64,000 bases of DNA from Vallicoccus soli (GCF_003594885.1 NZ_QZEZ01000002.1:496001-560000), one strand, 5' to 3'. Shown: positions 1-11,863, numbered from the stretch's first letter. Numbers and translations: made by a program. Notes: generated by a model not told the origin, from the letters alone.

Positions 1-17
1 GCTTCTCCGCGCTCTGA
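1..17 (+). CDS. possible 3' end of a rightward gene (rpsT?)
   Basis: Bases 3-17 read Phe-Ser-Ala-Leu-stop in one frame, and a perfect palindromic hairpin follows 40 bases later. In many actinobacteria rpsT (ribosomal protein S20) lies tail to tail with holA, which would fit this orientation. Only five codons are in the window, so the identity is an inference from neighbourhood and not from the sequence itself. Confidence 0.25.
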
Positions 18-56
18 GCCGACCGGCTCCGCCGCGCGGCCGCCGCGCAGACCACC

Positions 57-92
57 GGGAGCGCCGCACCCCTCGAGGGGTGCGGCGCTCCC
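57..92. terminator. bidirectional palindromic hairpin downstream of holA
   Basis: A perfect inverted repeat with 18-base arms meets at a central CTCGAG. It lies after the holA stop (leftward) and after a possible rightward gene end, so it can serve both as a terminator. There is no T-tract, which is usual for high-GC actinobacterial terminators. Confidence 0.75.
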
Positions 93-139
93 GTGCGTCG
101 GAGGGCCGGTGGGCGCCGCTCAGCGGTGCGCGGCGCGGG

Positions 140-1102
140 TCAGCGCCGGTCGCGCGAGCCGGCCACCGTGACGACCATCCGCTGCAGGACGTGGAGCGGG
201 TCGCCCCCGCCGCCGGACTTGAGGTCGAGGTCGGCCGCGGCCACCGCCGACAGGGCGCGGGTGATGCCGGCGCCGTCCCAGCCCTTGACCTGGCCGCGCA
301 CCGTGCGCACCTTCCACGGCGGCATGCCGAGGTCGCGGGCGAGGTCGCCCTCGCGCAGCCCCCGCGGGGCGGTCGCGACCTTGACGATGCTGCGCAGCGC
401 CATCGCCGTGGCGGCCACGACGAGCACCGGGTCGGTGCCCGAGGACACCGCGCGGCGCAGCGCGAGCAGCGCCTCGCCCACCCGGCCCTCGACGGCGCGG
501 TCGGCGACGACGAAGCCGCTGACCTCGGCGTGGCCGCGGTAGTAGCGCTGCACGACCTCGGCGTCGATCGCGCCCTCGGTGTCGGAGCACAGCTGGTGGA
601 CCGCGCCGGCCAGCGCCCGCAGGTCGCCGCCGACCGCCTCGAGCAGCGCCTCCACGGCGTCGCCGGCGGCGCGGCGCCGGTGCGCCTTGAACTCCCCCGC
701 GACGAAGGCCAGCTTGTCGCTGCGCTTCTTCACCTCCGCGCAGGCGACCTCGGCGGCGCCGGCCGCCCGGGCCGCCTTGAGCAGGCCCGAGCCGCGGGGG
801 CCGCCGCGGTGGGTGAGGACCAGCGACACCTCGTCGGGGACGGTGCCGACCTGCTGCTTGAGGCCCTCGACGAGGGTGTCCGCGGCCTCGTGCAGGCCGC
901 GGACCACGATGACCTTGCGCTCGCCGAACAGCGACGGGCTCGACAGCTCCACGACGCGCCCGGGGTCCAGCCCGACGGCCGGCAGGTCGTGGACCTCGAC
1001 CTCGGGGTCCTGCTCGCGGGCGGCGAGCACCACGGCGCGCACCGCGCGGTCGACGAGCAGCTCCTCGGGCCCGACGACGAGCGTGACGGGGGCGGCGGGC
1101 AC
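140..1102 (-). CDS. holA: DNA polymerase III subunit delta (clamp loader)
   Basis: The 320-residue product matches the delta subunit, which opens the beta sliding clamp inside the DNA polymerase III clamp-loader complex. The N-terminus (TLVVGPEELLVDRAV) shows the usual delta opening that resembles an AAA+ fold without a working P-loop; LKQQVG and the central LLTHRGG-like segment (VLTHRGG) also fit. The C-terminal collar domain contains LGMPPWKVRTVRGQVKGW, a recognisable delta signature. I chose the GTG at 1102 because it gives the expected length and lies just after the comEC end, separated by 74 bases. It is the last gene of a comEA-comEC-holA leftward group that ends at the hairpin at 57-92. 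Confidence 0.93.
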   Translation of the reverse strand: MPAAPVTLVVGPEELLVDRAVRAVVLAAREQDPEVEVHDLPAVGLDPGRVVELSSPSLFGERKVIVVRGLHEAADTLVEGLKQQVGTVPDEVSLVLTHRGGPRGSGLLKAARAAGAAEVACAEVKKRSDKLAFVAGEFKAHRRRAAGDAVEALLEAVGGDLRALAGAVHQLCSDTEGAIDAEVVQRYYRGHAEVSGFVVADRAVEGRVGEALLALRRAVSSGTDPVLVVAATAMALRSIVKVATAPRGLREGDLARDLGMPPWKVRTVRGQVKGWDGAGITRALSAVAAADLDLKSGGGGDPLHVLQRMVVTVAGSRDRR

Positions 1103-1176
1103 GGGTCCGACCCTAACCGGCCGGCCCGACCGGTACGACGCGCCGAGGCCCGACCTGGCCGCCCCGCTCACCGCGC

Positions 1177-3546
1177 CTACCGCCGGCCCTGCACGCGCAG
1201 CCGGTCCGCGGGGCCGAGCACGGCCACGTCGCCCCGCTCGTCGGTGCGCACGACGAGCGACCCCGTCGAGGCGGCCAGGCGCAGGGCGGAGGGCGCCGGG
1301 TGGCCGTACGGGTTCCCGGCGCCGGAGGACACCACGGCGAGCCGGGCCGCGACGACCGCGAAGAGCAGCGGCAGCTGGTCGGCGGAGCCGTGGTGCGGGA
1401 CCTTGAGGACGTCGTACGGCCCACCGTCCGCCGCGCCGTCGCCGTCGGCGTCGACCCGCCGCAGCAGGCGCAGCTGCCCGCCCGGCTCGACGTCGCCGGT
1501 GAGCAGCGCGCGCAGCCCGCCCGCGCGCACGTCGAGGACCAGGCTCGCGTCGTTGACCGGCGACGCCCCGTCGGGCGCGCCGTCCGGCCCGAGCACCGTC
1601 CAGGAGACCGCGCCGTGGGCGGTGCGCTGGCCGAGCACCGCGCGGCGCAGGGGGACGCCGGCGGCGTCGAGCGCCTCCCGCAGCCGGCGCACCGCGGCGG
1701 GGCTCGCCGCGGGCTCCTCGAGCGGTCCGACGACGACCTCCCCGACCGGGCGGCGCAGCACGCCCGCGAGGCCGTCGACGTGGTCGGCGTGCAGGTGGGT
1801 GAGGACCAGCGCCGCCACCCGCCGCACCCCGAGGTCGCGCAGGCAGCGGTCCACCGGCCCGGGGTCGGGGCCCGCGTCGACGACGACCGCGGTGCCGCGG
1901 CCGGCGGCGAGGACGAGCGCGTCGCCCTGACCGACGTCGCAGGCGACGAGCGCCCAGCCGGGGGGCGGCCACGGCGCCCGTCGGGCCGCCGAGGGCGCCA
2001 CGAGGACCAGCAGGGCGGCGGCGGCGAGGGCGACCGGCAGCGGGCGGCGGCGCAGGACGGCCGGGAGGCGTACGAGCGCGAGCGCCCCCGCCAGCGTGAC
2101 CAGCGCCAGCAGGAGCGCCCCGGGGACGCCGCCCGGCCACGCGACGGCGGCCCCGGGCACGTCCGCCGCGCGGGTCGCGACCGTGACGATCCACCACGCC
2201 GGCGCCCCCGAGAGCGTGCCCGCCACGGCGGCGGGGCCGTCCCCCAGCGGCGCGAGCACGGCCGCCAGGACGCCGAGGACCGTGGCGGGCGGCACCGCCG
2301 GGGCGACGAGCAGGTTGGCCGGCACGGCGACGAGGCTGACCTCGGACGAGAGCAGCACGACGACCGGCCCGCACACGGCCTGCGCCGCGACGGGCACCGC
2401 GACCGCCGCGGCCAGCCACCGCGGCAGCCGGCGCTCCAGCCGACGGGTGAGCGGACCGGCGAGCACGAGCAGGCCGGCGGTGGCGAGCACGCTGAGGGCG
2501 TAGCCGTAGGACCGCGCCAGCCACGGGTCGAGCAGGACGAGTCCCAGCGCGGCGGCGCACAGCGCGGGCACGCCCAGCCGGCGCCGCCCGGAGGCGAGCG
2601 CGGCGACCGCGACGAGGCCCATCACCGTCGCCCGCAGCACGCTGGGCTGCGGGCGAGCGAGCACGAGGAACCCGAGCAGGGCCAGCGCCCCCAGCACCGG
2701 CAGCGCCCGACCGCGCACGCCCGCCCACCGCGCCGCGAGCAGCACGGCGCCGAGCACGATCGCGCAGTTCGCGCCGCTCACCGCGACGAGGTGCGTCAGC
2801 CCCGCCGTCCGGAAGTCCTCCTCCAGGTCCGCGGGCAGCCCGCTCGTGTCGCCGACCACGAGGCCCGGCACGAGGCCGCGCTCGCGCTCGGGCAGCCCGG
2901 ACACCGCGGTGCGGAGCCCCTCCCGCAGGTCCCCGGCGGTGCGCTGCACGGCGCCGGCAGCGGCGAGGCGCTCCGGCCCGCCGCGCGCGGACAGGACGGC
3001 GGCCTGCGCGTCGCCCGGCCGGGCCGGGCCCAGCCGGCCCTCGGCGCGGACCCGCTGGCCCGGCAGCGCGCCCCGCCAGGCCGGGTCGTCGGCCAGGACC
3101 AGGACGGGTACCCGGGCCCGCAGCCCGCCGCGGCCGTCGGAGCGCAGCCCCTCCAGGCGGGCCGGGACGAGCAGGAGGTCGGAGCGCGAGGGGCCTCCCG
3201 CGTGCGCCCGTGGGTCGCCCGTCACGACCAGGTCGGCCACGACGTGCGCCCGGACCGCGCCGAGCGCCGCCACCTCCCCGCCGCGCACGGCGTCGACCCG
3301 TACGGCCGCCGCCGCGGCCCCGCCGGCGCCGCAGGCCACGACCGCCGCGGCGACGAGGGCGGCGGACCGGCGCGGGCCGGGCCGCCGCGCCAGCGCGAGC
3401 AGCGCCAGGAGCGGTACCAGGCTGCCGGCGGCGCCTAGCAGCACGGGCCGCGGGGGTATCCCGAGCGCCAGCCAGGCGCCGGCCCAGCCCGCGGCGGCGG
3501 GGGCGACGAGGCGCAGGTCGGGCCGCTCCGGGGGGCGGGCGCTCAC
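1177..3546 (-). CDS. comEC: ComEC/Rec2 family DNA-uptake channel protein
   Basis: The 789-residue polytopic membrane protein has the three ComEC parts in order: an N-terminal DUF4131-like region with several membrane segments (about 1-190), the Competence domain with many hydrophobic helices (about 210-500), and a C-terminal metallo-beta-lactamase-like domain carrying THLHADHVDG, which supplies the metal-binding HxHxDH set. ComEC moves one DNA strand across the membrane in natural transformation. The GTG start overlaps the comEA stop (GTGA), which shows translational coupling. Whether this organism is naturally competent cannot be told from the sequence; these genes are widespread in actinobacteria not known to be transformable. 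Confidence 0.93.
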   Translation of the reverse strand: MSARPPERPDLRLVAPAAAGWAGAWLALGIPPRPVLLGAAGSLVPLLALLALARRPGPRRSAALVAAAVVACGAGGAAAAAVRVDAVRGGEVAALGAVRAHVVADLVVTGDPRAHAGGPSRSDLLLVPARLEGLRSDGRGGLRARVPVLVLADDPAWRGALPGQRVRAEGRLGPARPGDAQAAVLSARGGPERLAAAGAVQRTAGDLREGLRTAVSGLPERERGLVPGLVVGDTSGLPADLEEDFRTAGLTHLVAVSGANCAIVLGAVLLAARWAGVRGRALPVLGALALLGFLVLARPQPSVLRATVMGLVAVAALASGRRRLGVPALCAAALGLVLLDPWLARSYGYALSVLATAGLLVLAGPLTRRLERRLPRWLAAAVAVPVAAQAVCGPVVVLLSSEVSLVAVPANLLVAPAVPPATVLGVLAAVLAPLGDGPAAVAGTLSGAPAWWIVTVATRAADVPGAAVAWPGGVPGALLLALVTLAGALALVRLPAVLRRRPLPVALAAAALLVLVAPSAARRAPWPPPGWALVACDVGQGDALVLAAGRGTAVVVDAGPDPGPVDRCLRDLGVRRVAALVLTHLHADHVDGLAGVLRRPVGEVVVGPLEEPAASPAAVRRLREALDAAGVPLRRAVLGQRTAHGAVSWTVLGPDGAPDGASPVNDASLVLDVRAGGLRALLTGDVEPGGQLRLLRRVDADGDGAADGGPYDVLKVPHHGSADQLPLLFAVVAARLAVVSSGAGNPYGHPAPSALRLAASTGSLVVRTDERGDVAVLGPADRLRVQGRR

Positions 3547-4607
3547 ACCCGCACCAGGGGCGCCAGGTCGGCGAAGGTGCTCGGGCCGACGCCCGACACC
3601 TCCTGCAGCTCCTCCACCGCGCGGAAGCCCCCGTGCTCCTCGCGGAAGTCGAGGATGCGCTGCGCCAGCACGGGCCCGACGCCCGGCAGCTCCTCCAGCT
3701 CGGGACCGGTGGCGGTGTTGAGGTCCAGCGGGCCGTCGGTGGAGCCGGCCGCGCCGGTGCCGCCGGTCGCGCCGGTGCCGCCGGTGGGACCTCCCGTGGC
3801 GGGTCCGGGCGCGGGCGGGGCGGTGGTCGGCGGCAGCTCGCCCGGGGCGAGCACCAGCACCTGCTCGCCGTCGGCGAGGACCCGCGCGAGGTTCAGCGCG
3901 GTGAGGTCGGCGCCGCGCGACGGGCCGCCCGCCCGCTCCAGCGCGTCGGCGACCCGCGCACCGGCGGGCAGGCGCACCACCCCGGGCCGGGTGACCCGCC
4001 CCGTGACGTGCACGACGACCTCGACGGCCGCCGCCGTCGGCTGCGGCGCGCCGGGCGCGGCGGTGGCGCCGGGTGCCACCGCCGGCACCGGGGCGGCCCC
4101 CGCCGCCCCGGCGGGCTCCCCGGGCGCCGGGGGCGCGGTCGTGCCCGGCAGCGCGTCGCCCCCCGGCCTGGCGCGCTCCGCCACCGCCAGCGGCTCGACC
4201 TGCCCGCGCCCGGCCCACCAGTAGCCGAGCCCGAGCAGCGCCGCGAGCAGCGCGACCACCGCGAGCCCGACGACGGCCCGCGGGGCGAGGGCCACGCGCC
4301 CGCCGGCGAGGGTGGCCGGCAGCAGCCCGGGCGACGGCGGCGGGGGTGCGCCCTCCTCCCACGGCAGCGGGCGCCTCGCCCGCCACGGGCCGCCGGGCTC
4401 CCCGTCGTCGTCCGGGTCGCCCGGGGACGACGGCGTCCAGGGCCGGTCGGCGGCGGGCTCCGGCGCCTCCCACCGCCACGGCGGGACCGCCCAGCCGGGG
4501 GGCTCGCCCGCGGCGGGGTCGCGCGGCACCCAGCCCGGCGTCGCACCACCCGTCCGGGGACGGGCGGTGCGCGGCGGACGCGGGTCCGGGGTCGTCGGGT
4601 CGGTCAC
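3543..4607 (-). CDS. comEA: ComEA family DNA-binding protein
   Basis: The 354-residue protein has a long Pro/Gly/Asp-rich cytoplasmic head, one membrane segment near residues 112-135 (VVGLAVVALLAALLGLGYWW), an Ala/Pro linker, an SLBB-type domain (VHVTGRVTRPGVVRLPAGAR) and a C-terminal helix-hairpin-helix pair (LNTATGPELEELPGVGP ... VSGVGPSTFADL) that binds double-stranded DNA. The layout places the HhH domain outside the membrane, where ComEA receives DNA for ComEC. The head is much longer than in Bacillus ComEA, as is common in actinobacteria. GTG start at 4607; it is coupled to comEC by a 4-base overlap. Confidence 0.92.
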   Translation of the reverse strand: MTDPTTPDPRPPRTARPRTGGATPGWVPRDPAAGEPPGWAVPPWRWEAPEPAADRPWTPSSPGDPDDDGEPGGPWRARRPLPWEEGAPPPPSPGLLPATLAGGRVALAPRAVVGLAVVALLAALLGLGYWWAGRGQVEPLAVAERARPGGDALPGTTAPPAPGEPAGAAGAAPVPAVAPGATAAPGAPQPTAAAVEVVVHVTGRVTRPGVVRLPAGARVADALERAGGPSRGADLTALNLARVLADGEQVLVLAPGELPPTTAPPAPGPATGGPTGGTGATGGTGAAGSTDGPLDLNTATGPELEELPGVGPVLAQRILDFREEHGGFRAVEELQEVSGVGPSTFADLAPLVRV

Positions 4608-4821
4608 GTCGCGACGCTACGAGCGGGCGGTCGTGCGGACCCTCCGCCACCGCGCGGGCTGTGGACAGGCACCGCCCGCGGTCCCTGTGGATGCCCCCAG
4701 CAGCGCCATGAGCGCATGATCACGGCGGGTTTGGGGGCTGGCGGAGGAGGGTCCCGGCGGCAGGAGGGCTGGCGGGGGTGCCGGGGGTGCCGGCGGAGGA
4801 GAGTTGCGGGGCGGCGGCGCG

Positions 4822-5358
4822 TCAGCGCGCGGCGACGACGGCGCGGCGGACGGCGCGGGCGTACGCGTGGACGGCGGCGCGCTGGGCGAGCCGGCCGAGG
4901 GGGCCGGCGAGGCGGACGAGGCCCCAGGCGGGGCGCGAGACGGCGCGGACGTCGAGGACGACGAGGCCGGACGGGAGGGTCCGGACGACGAACGACTCCT
5001 CGCCGGTCTCCGGGTGCCCCGGCAGGGTGGCGTAGGCGAAGCCGCGCGCGCCCGGCTCGTCGACGACGACCACGACCCGGCAGGCGAAGCGCACGCGCAG
5101 CGGCCCGGCGCCGAGGCCCAGGGCGACGGTGGTGCCTCCCCGGGCGACCGGGTCCGACGCGGCGACGGCGAGCCCGGCGCCCTCGTGCATCCGCCAGCCC
5201 AGGACCGCCTCGGCGGCCGCGGCGTGGTCGGCGGGGCCGTGGCCGACGTACGCCCGCACGTCGAGGGCGTCCCAGCCCTCGGGGGCGGGGCGCAGCGAGG
5301 CGCCGACGTCGCGGTGGGTGGGCTCGAGCGCGACGGCCCGGCGCAGCAGGTCCTCCAT
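4822..5358 (-). CDS. DUF1990 family protein
   Basis: The 178-residue protein fits the DUF1990 family: an N-terminal segment followed by a beta-rich core with VRAYVGHGPADHAAAAEAVL and a late ATLPGHPETGEESFVVR motif typical of the family. The biochemical role is not known. The ATG overlaps the stop of the upstream degV gene (ATGA), so the two are probably made together. A 214-base gap separates it from comEA; that gap contains G-rich short repeats but no clear promoter or hairpin. Confidence 0.8.
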   Translation of the reverse strand: MEDLLRRAVALEPTHRDVGASLRPAPEGWDALDVRAYVGHGPADHAAAAEAVLGWRMHEGAGLAVAASDPVARGGTTVALGLGAGPLRVRFACRVVVVVDEPGARGFAYATLPGHPETGEESFVVRTLPSGLVVLDVRAVSRPAWGLVRLAGPLGRLAQRAAVHAYARAVRRAVVAAR

Positions 5359-6214
5359 CACGCCCCCTCCTGCCCGGCGGGCGCCACGACCACGCCCAGC
5401 GCCCCCGGCCCGACGTGCGCGCCGACCGCCGCACCGACCTCGGCCACGTGCGCGGCGCGGGCGCCCGGCACCCGGGCGCGCAGCCGCTCGAGCAGGGCCG
5501 CGGCGCGCTCCGGCTCCGCGAGGTGGTGCACGCCGAGGTCGACCGGCCGGTCCGCGGCGGCCTCCACGGCCAGCTCCTCGAGCCGGGCCAGCGCCCGCGA
5601 CGGGGTGCGGACCTTCTCCACCGGTACGATGACCCCGTCGTGCAGGCGCATGAGCGGGCGGGCGCCGAGCGCGGCGCCGACGAGCCGGGCGGCCGCTCCC
5701 CCGCGCCCGCCGCGGCGCAGCGGCTCGAGCGAGGCGACGGAGAACAGGACCGACGTGCCGGCCGCGGTGCGCCGTGCGGCCTCGGCGACCTCCTGGGCGC
5801 CGGCGCCGGCAGCGGCGGCGCGGGCGGCCGCGGCGACGGCGTACCCGAGCCCGAGCCCGAGGCTGCGCGAGTCGACGACCGTCACCGGCACCCGGGACGA
5901 GCCGGCCGCGGCGAGCGCGGCCTCCGCGGTGCCCGACAGCGCGCCGGAGAGGTGGACCGCGACGACCGCGCCGGCCCCCTCGGCCGCCGCCCGCCCGTAC
6001 GTCGCCGCGAGGTCGCCCGGCGAGGGGCGCGAGGTGCGCAGGCGCAGGCCCGAGCGCAGCGCGTCGGCCACCGCGCCGGGCGCCAGGCCCGGGCCGTCCG
6101 CGTGCGCCTCGTCGCCGACCTGCACCGCGAGGGCCACGACGTGGACGCCGAGCCCGCCGGCGAGGCCGGGCGGCAGGGCGGCCGTCGAGTCCGTGACGAC
6201 CGCGACGCGACCGC

Positions 6215-6218
<4 letters not shown>
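5358..6218 (-). CDS. DegV family fatty-acid-binding protein
   Basis: The 286-residue product begins with [15 protein letters not shown], the DegV hallmark, and has the family's TSRPSPGDL segment, [30 protein letters not shown] and [20 protein letters not shown]. Proteins of this family bind long-chain fatty acids; in Firmicutes (FakB) they present them to a fatty-acid kinase. No FakA-type kinase is seen in this window, so that role is not shown here. The GTG start overlaps the leuS stop (GTGA) and its own stop overlaps the DUF1990 start. Confidence 0.88.
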
Positions 6219-9091
<2,873 letters not shown>

Positions 9092-9137
9092 GCGGTCGGT
9101 ACGTCCCCTCGCTCGGGTGGGCCGCCCCGCCGTCTCT

Positions 9138-9184
9138 CGGCCACCACCCGGCCACCACCGGCCACCGCCCGACGGGGTCCCGTC
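9138..9184. repeat. three direct repeats plus small dyad in the leuS leader
   Basis: Three near-identical 10-mers (CGGCCACCAC, CGGCCACCAC, CGGCCACCGC) lie at 9138-9147, 9149-9158 and 9159-9168. A 14-base inverted repeat (GACGGGGTCCCGTC) follows at 9171-9184. They sit 47-93 bases upstream of the leuS start codon. Function is unknown. The rest of 9092-9323 shows no gene. Confidence 0.5.
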
Positions 9185-9323
9185 AGCGCGGCGCCTCCCG
9201 GCGGGGGCAGGGGTGCGGTGCGGCTCGCACGGCCGCCAGCCTAGCGCGCGGCGGCAGCGGCCCCGCCGCGGTCGTGCGCCGGTGACCGGCCCGCGCCAGC
9301 CCGCACGAGCCCGGGCCGCGGGG

Positions 9324-10448
9324 TCAGTCCCGGCGGTCGACGCCCGGGGGCGGGACGGCGTCGTGGGGCAGCCCGCTCCCCCGCGCGCCGGGGTGCGGTG
9401 GCACCGGCGGCGGCACCGGTGCGGCGAGGGCCCGCTGCACCTCGAGCTCGCGCTCGCCCCGCTCGAGCAGCTCCTCGACGGAGCCGGAGTCCCACGGCGT
9501 GAGCATGGCGCCGCCGGTGTCGACCCGCGGGTCCCAGACCCGGCGGTCGACCGGCGGGCGGCGCTTGAGGTAGTCGCGCACCCGGCGCTCGAGCTCGACC
9601 GGCGGCATCCCGGGACCGGGCCCGACGACGCAGAAGTCGTCGCCGTGCCAGCGGGCCACCACGTCCGTGGCGCGCACCGAGCTGCGCATGGCGTCGGCGA
9701 CGCTGATGAGCACCTCGTCGGCGGCCTCCTGGCCGAGGGCGGAGCGCACCGCCTCGAGGCGGTGCACGCCGACGAAGACCACGTGCACCGCGTCGCCCTG
9801 GCGGCGGGCGGCCTCGACCATCTGCCGGCCGAGCAGGGTCACGCCGCGGTGGTTGACCGCGCCGGTGAGGTGGTCGCGGACGGTCTCCTCCCGGACCGCG
9901 GCCCGCACGTCGACGAGCGCGTCCACGCCGCGGCGGCGCACGACGTGCAGCGCGCTGGCCAGGGCGCAGGCGGCGACGAAGGGACCGGCGACCGCGACGG
10001 CGTCGCCGGCACCGGCCGCCGCGACGGCGGTCGTGCCGGCCACGACGGCGGCCACCGCCCCCAGGGTGCCGGCGAGCCACCGCGGGTCGAGCAGCGCGGC
10101 ACCGGCGGCGGCGACGACGAGGAGCGTGGCGCTGCCGTACCGCACGTCCTGCTCGAGCGCGACGGGCAGCTGCACGACGACCGCGGCGAGGACCAGGGCC
10201 GCGGCCCCGAGCGGGTGCCCCTGGCGCTGCGGCAGCCCGCGGTGGGCGGCGACGAGGGACAGGGCGCCGGCGAGGACCGCCACGACCGCGGCGGCCGCGG
10301 CGCCCACCCAGCGGGCGGGGCCGCCCGCGGCGGCGAGCAGGCCGGCGAGCACCAGGCAGGTGACCGACAGGCCGGCGGTCAGGCCGGGCAGCGAGCGGGC
10401 CACCGCGGCGTCGTAGCGTCCACGGGCGCGCGGGGCGAGCTCCACCAT
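9324..10448 (-). CDS. membrane protein with degenerate GGDEF domain
   Basis: The 374-residue protein has about 170 residues rich in hydrophobic Ala/Val/Leu helices (roughly six membrane segments), then a GGDEF-like domain (about 195-320: [12 protein letters not shown] ... [14 protein letters not shown]). The signature is HGDDF in place of GG[D/E]EF, so both the first Gly and the catalytic Glu are changed; diguanylate cyclase activity is doubtful and a c-di-GMP or GTP sensing role is possible. A Pro-rich tail ends it. The ATG at 10448 is preceded by GAGGA with 7 bases spacing, which decides the start over longer in-frame starts that would run into the tRNA gene. Confidence 0.75.
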   Translation of the reverse strand: MVELAPRARGRYDAAVARSLPGLTAGLSVTCLVLAGLLAAAGGPARWVGAAAAAVVAVLAGALSLVAAHRGLPQRQGHPLGAAALVLAAVVVQLPVALEQDVRYGSATLLVVAAAGAALLDPRWLAGTLGAVAAVVAGTTAVAAAGAGDAVAVAGPFVAACALASALHVVRRRGVDALVDVRAAVREETVRDHLTGAVNHRGVTLLGRQMVEAARRQGDAVHVVFVGVHRLEAVRSALGQEAADEVLISVADAMRSSVRATDVVARWHGDDFCVVGPGPGMPPVELERRVRDYLKRRPPVDRRVWDPRVDTGGAMLTPWDSGSVEELLERGERELEVQRALAAPVPPPVPPHPGARGSGLPHDAVPPPGVDRRD

Positions 10449-10542
10449 GGCCACATCCTCGTCACGTCGGGCCGTCACCTTGAGCCGAGCGCCGGGACCG
10501 TGATGCTGCTGTGACCGGGTGCGTGGTCCCGTAGACGACGGA

Positions 10543-10568
10543 CGGCGGCCCGCTCGCGCGGACCGCCG
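10543..10568 (-). terminator. hairpin downstream of tRNA-Ala
   Basis: CGGCGG at 10543-10548 pairs with CCGCCG at 10563-10568 around a GC-rich loop. It lies just past the 3' end of the tRNA-Ala gene in the direction of transcription, so it could end that transcript. The stem is short and the call is modest. Confidence 0.4.
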
Positions 10569-10576
10569 ACCCCCTG

Positions 10577-10649
10577 TGGAGCTGAGGGGACTCGAACCCC
10601 TGACCCCCTCCATGCCATGGAGGTGCGCTACCAGCTGCGCTACAGCCCC
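10577..10649 (-). tRNA. tRNA-Ala (anticodon GGC)
   Basis: A full cloverleaf of 73 bases is present. The acceptor pairs GGGGCTG with CAGCTCC (one G-U), the D arm reads GCGCAGCTGGTAGCGC, the anticodon arm is CCTCC-ATGGCAT-GGAGG giving anticodon GGC, and the T arm is AGGGG-TTCGAGT-CCCCT. Discriminator base is A; CCA is not encoded. A TAGAGT box on the same strand at 10676-10671 could be its -10 element. Confidence 0.97.
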
Positions 10650-10729
10650 GCCGCCCTCGCGGGCTCCGCCACTCTAGCGGGTCCTCGCCCCCGACCGGAA
10701 ACCGGCCCCGCGCACCCCGGCGCCCGCGC

Positions 10730-11401
10730 TCAGCCCTCCTCGCTGAGGACGGGCTCGGGCAGGGTGCCCGCGCCGTGCTCGACGAGGCGCCAGCCGTGCG
10801 CGCCCTCGGCCAGCAGCGACCAGGAGCAGTTCGACAGCACCGCGAGGCTGTTCCACACCTCGGTGGGCCAGCCGAGCATCGCGCAGACGGCGATGCGCGC
10901 GGCGCCGCCGTGGGTCACGGCGACGACGGTGCCGCCGTCGGGGACGCCCTCGAGCGCGCGGTGCAGCGCGGCGGTGGTCCGCGCGGCGACGTCGCGGCGG
11001 GACTCCCCGCCGCCCGGGCGCACGTCCGGGTCGCCGGCGTCCCAGCGGGCGACCTCGTCGGGGAAGCGCTCGCGGATCTCCGCCATGCGCAGGCCCTGCC
11101 AGCGCCCGGCGTGCGTCTCGCGCAGCCCGGGGTCCAGCGCCACCTCGAGGCCGGTGGCGCGCGCGAGGGGCGCGGCGGTGCCCTGCGCCCGGCGCAGGTC
11201 GGAGGCGACGACGCGCGCGGGGCCCAGCCCGGCGAGCATCGGCCCGGCGCGCTCGGCCTGGGCGACGCCCGTCGGGTCGAGGTCGACGTCGGTCTGGCCC
11301 TGGAACCGGCCCTCGGCGTTCCACGTCGTGCGCCCGTGGCGCCACAGCACGAGGCGGCGCCCGCCGGTCGCCCGGCCGAGCGCCGTGGGCTGCGCGCTCA
11401 G
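10730..11401 (-). CDS. histidine phosphatase family protein (phosphoglycerate mutase-like)
   Basis: The product carries the family's catalytic set: VLWRHGRTTWN (phospho-accepting His), the RETHAGRWQG acid region, and VTHGGAARI with the second His. Such enzymes are phosphoglycerate mutases or, more often in this position, broad phosphatases. It follows rsfS, as is usual in actinobacteria. The start is unclear: no ATG or GTG lies upstream of the first strand except a GTG at 11350, which would cut off the LV of the first beta strand. A CTG at 11401 that overlaps the rsfS stop (CTGA) would give a full-length 223-residue enzyme. I use the CTG; the GTG at 11350 is the alternative. Confidence 0.85.
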   Translation of the reverse strand: MSAQPTALGRATGGRRLVLWRHGRTTWNAEGRFQGQTDVDLDPTGVAQAERAGPMLAGLGPARVVASDLRRAQGTAAPLARATGLEVALDPGLRETHAGRWQGLRMAEIRERFPDEVARWDAGDPDVRPGGGESRRDVAARTTAALHRALEGVPDGGTVVAVTHGGAARIAVCAMLGWPTEVWNSLAVLSNCSWSLLAEGAHGWRLVEHGAGTLPEPVLSEEG

Positions 11402-11832
11402 AGCGCGGTCCCGTGCACCGCGCCGGCGCCGGAGCCCGCGCGCGCACCGGCGCGCTGCTCCTGCTGGGCGCGCACCTCCGCGGGCAGCTCGACGACCGGG
11501 CAGTCCTTCCACAGCCGCTCGAGGGCGTAGTAGACGCGCTCCTCGGCGTGCTGCACGTGCACGACGACCTCGGCGTAGTCCAGCAGGACCCACCGGCCCT
11601 CGCGCTCGCCCTCGCGCCGCACGGGCTTGGCGCCCGCGGCGCGCAGCCGGTCCTCGACCTCGTCGACGATCGAGCGCACCTGGCGGTCGTTCGGCGCCGA
11701 GCAGAGCACGAAGCAGTCGGTGATGACGAGCTGGTCGCTGACGTCGAAGACGAGGATGTCGTCGGCGAGCTTGTCCGAGGCGGCGCGGGCTGCGGTGAGC
11801 GCGAGCCCCACGGCGTGGTCGGTGGCGGGCAC
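11398..11832 (-). CDS. rsfS: ribosome silencing factor RsfS
   Basis: The 144-residue protein belongs to the RsfS/Iojap family, which binds ribosomal protein L14 and blocks joining of the 30S and 50S subunits when nutrients are scarce. Family features are ASDKLADDILVFDVSDQLVITDCFVL, the SIVDEVEDRL helix and GRWVLLDYAEVVVHVQHAEERVYY (each in order). A low-complexity Ala/Gly tail of about 25 residues is extra. It lies 31 bases after nadD, the usual partner, and its stop overlaps the next gene. Confidence 0.95.
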   Translation of the reverse strand: MPATDHAVGLALTAARAASDKLADDILVFDVSDQLVITDCFVLCSAPNDRQVRSIVDEVEDRLRAAGAKPVRREGEREGRWVLLDYAEVVVHVQHAEERVYYALERLWKDCPVVELPAEVRAQQEQRAGARAGSGAGAVHGTAL

Positions 11833-11863
11833 GGGGTCCTCTCGGCGGTGGTCCTGACCGCAC

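Noticed and set aside
4660-4700. Two TGTGGA-type sequences like DnaA boxes upstream of comEA
   Set aside because: They match only part of the TTGTCCACA-type box, and no dnaA, dnaN or AT-rich segment is near.
9092-9323. T-box riboswitch for leuS
   Set aside because: No TGG-ACC-type T-box sequence or specifier stem is visible in the 5' region. The same holds for valS.
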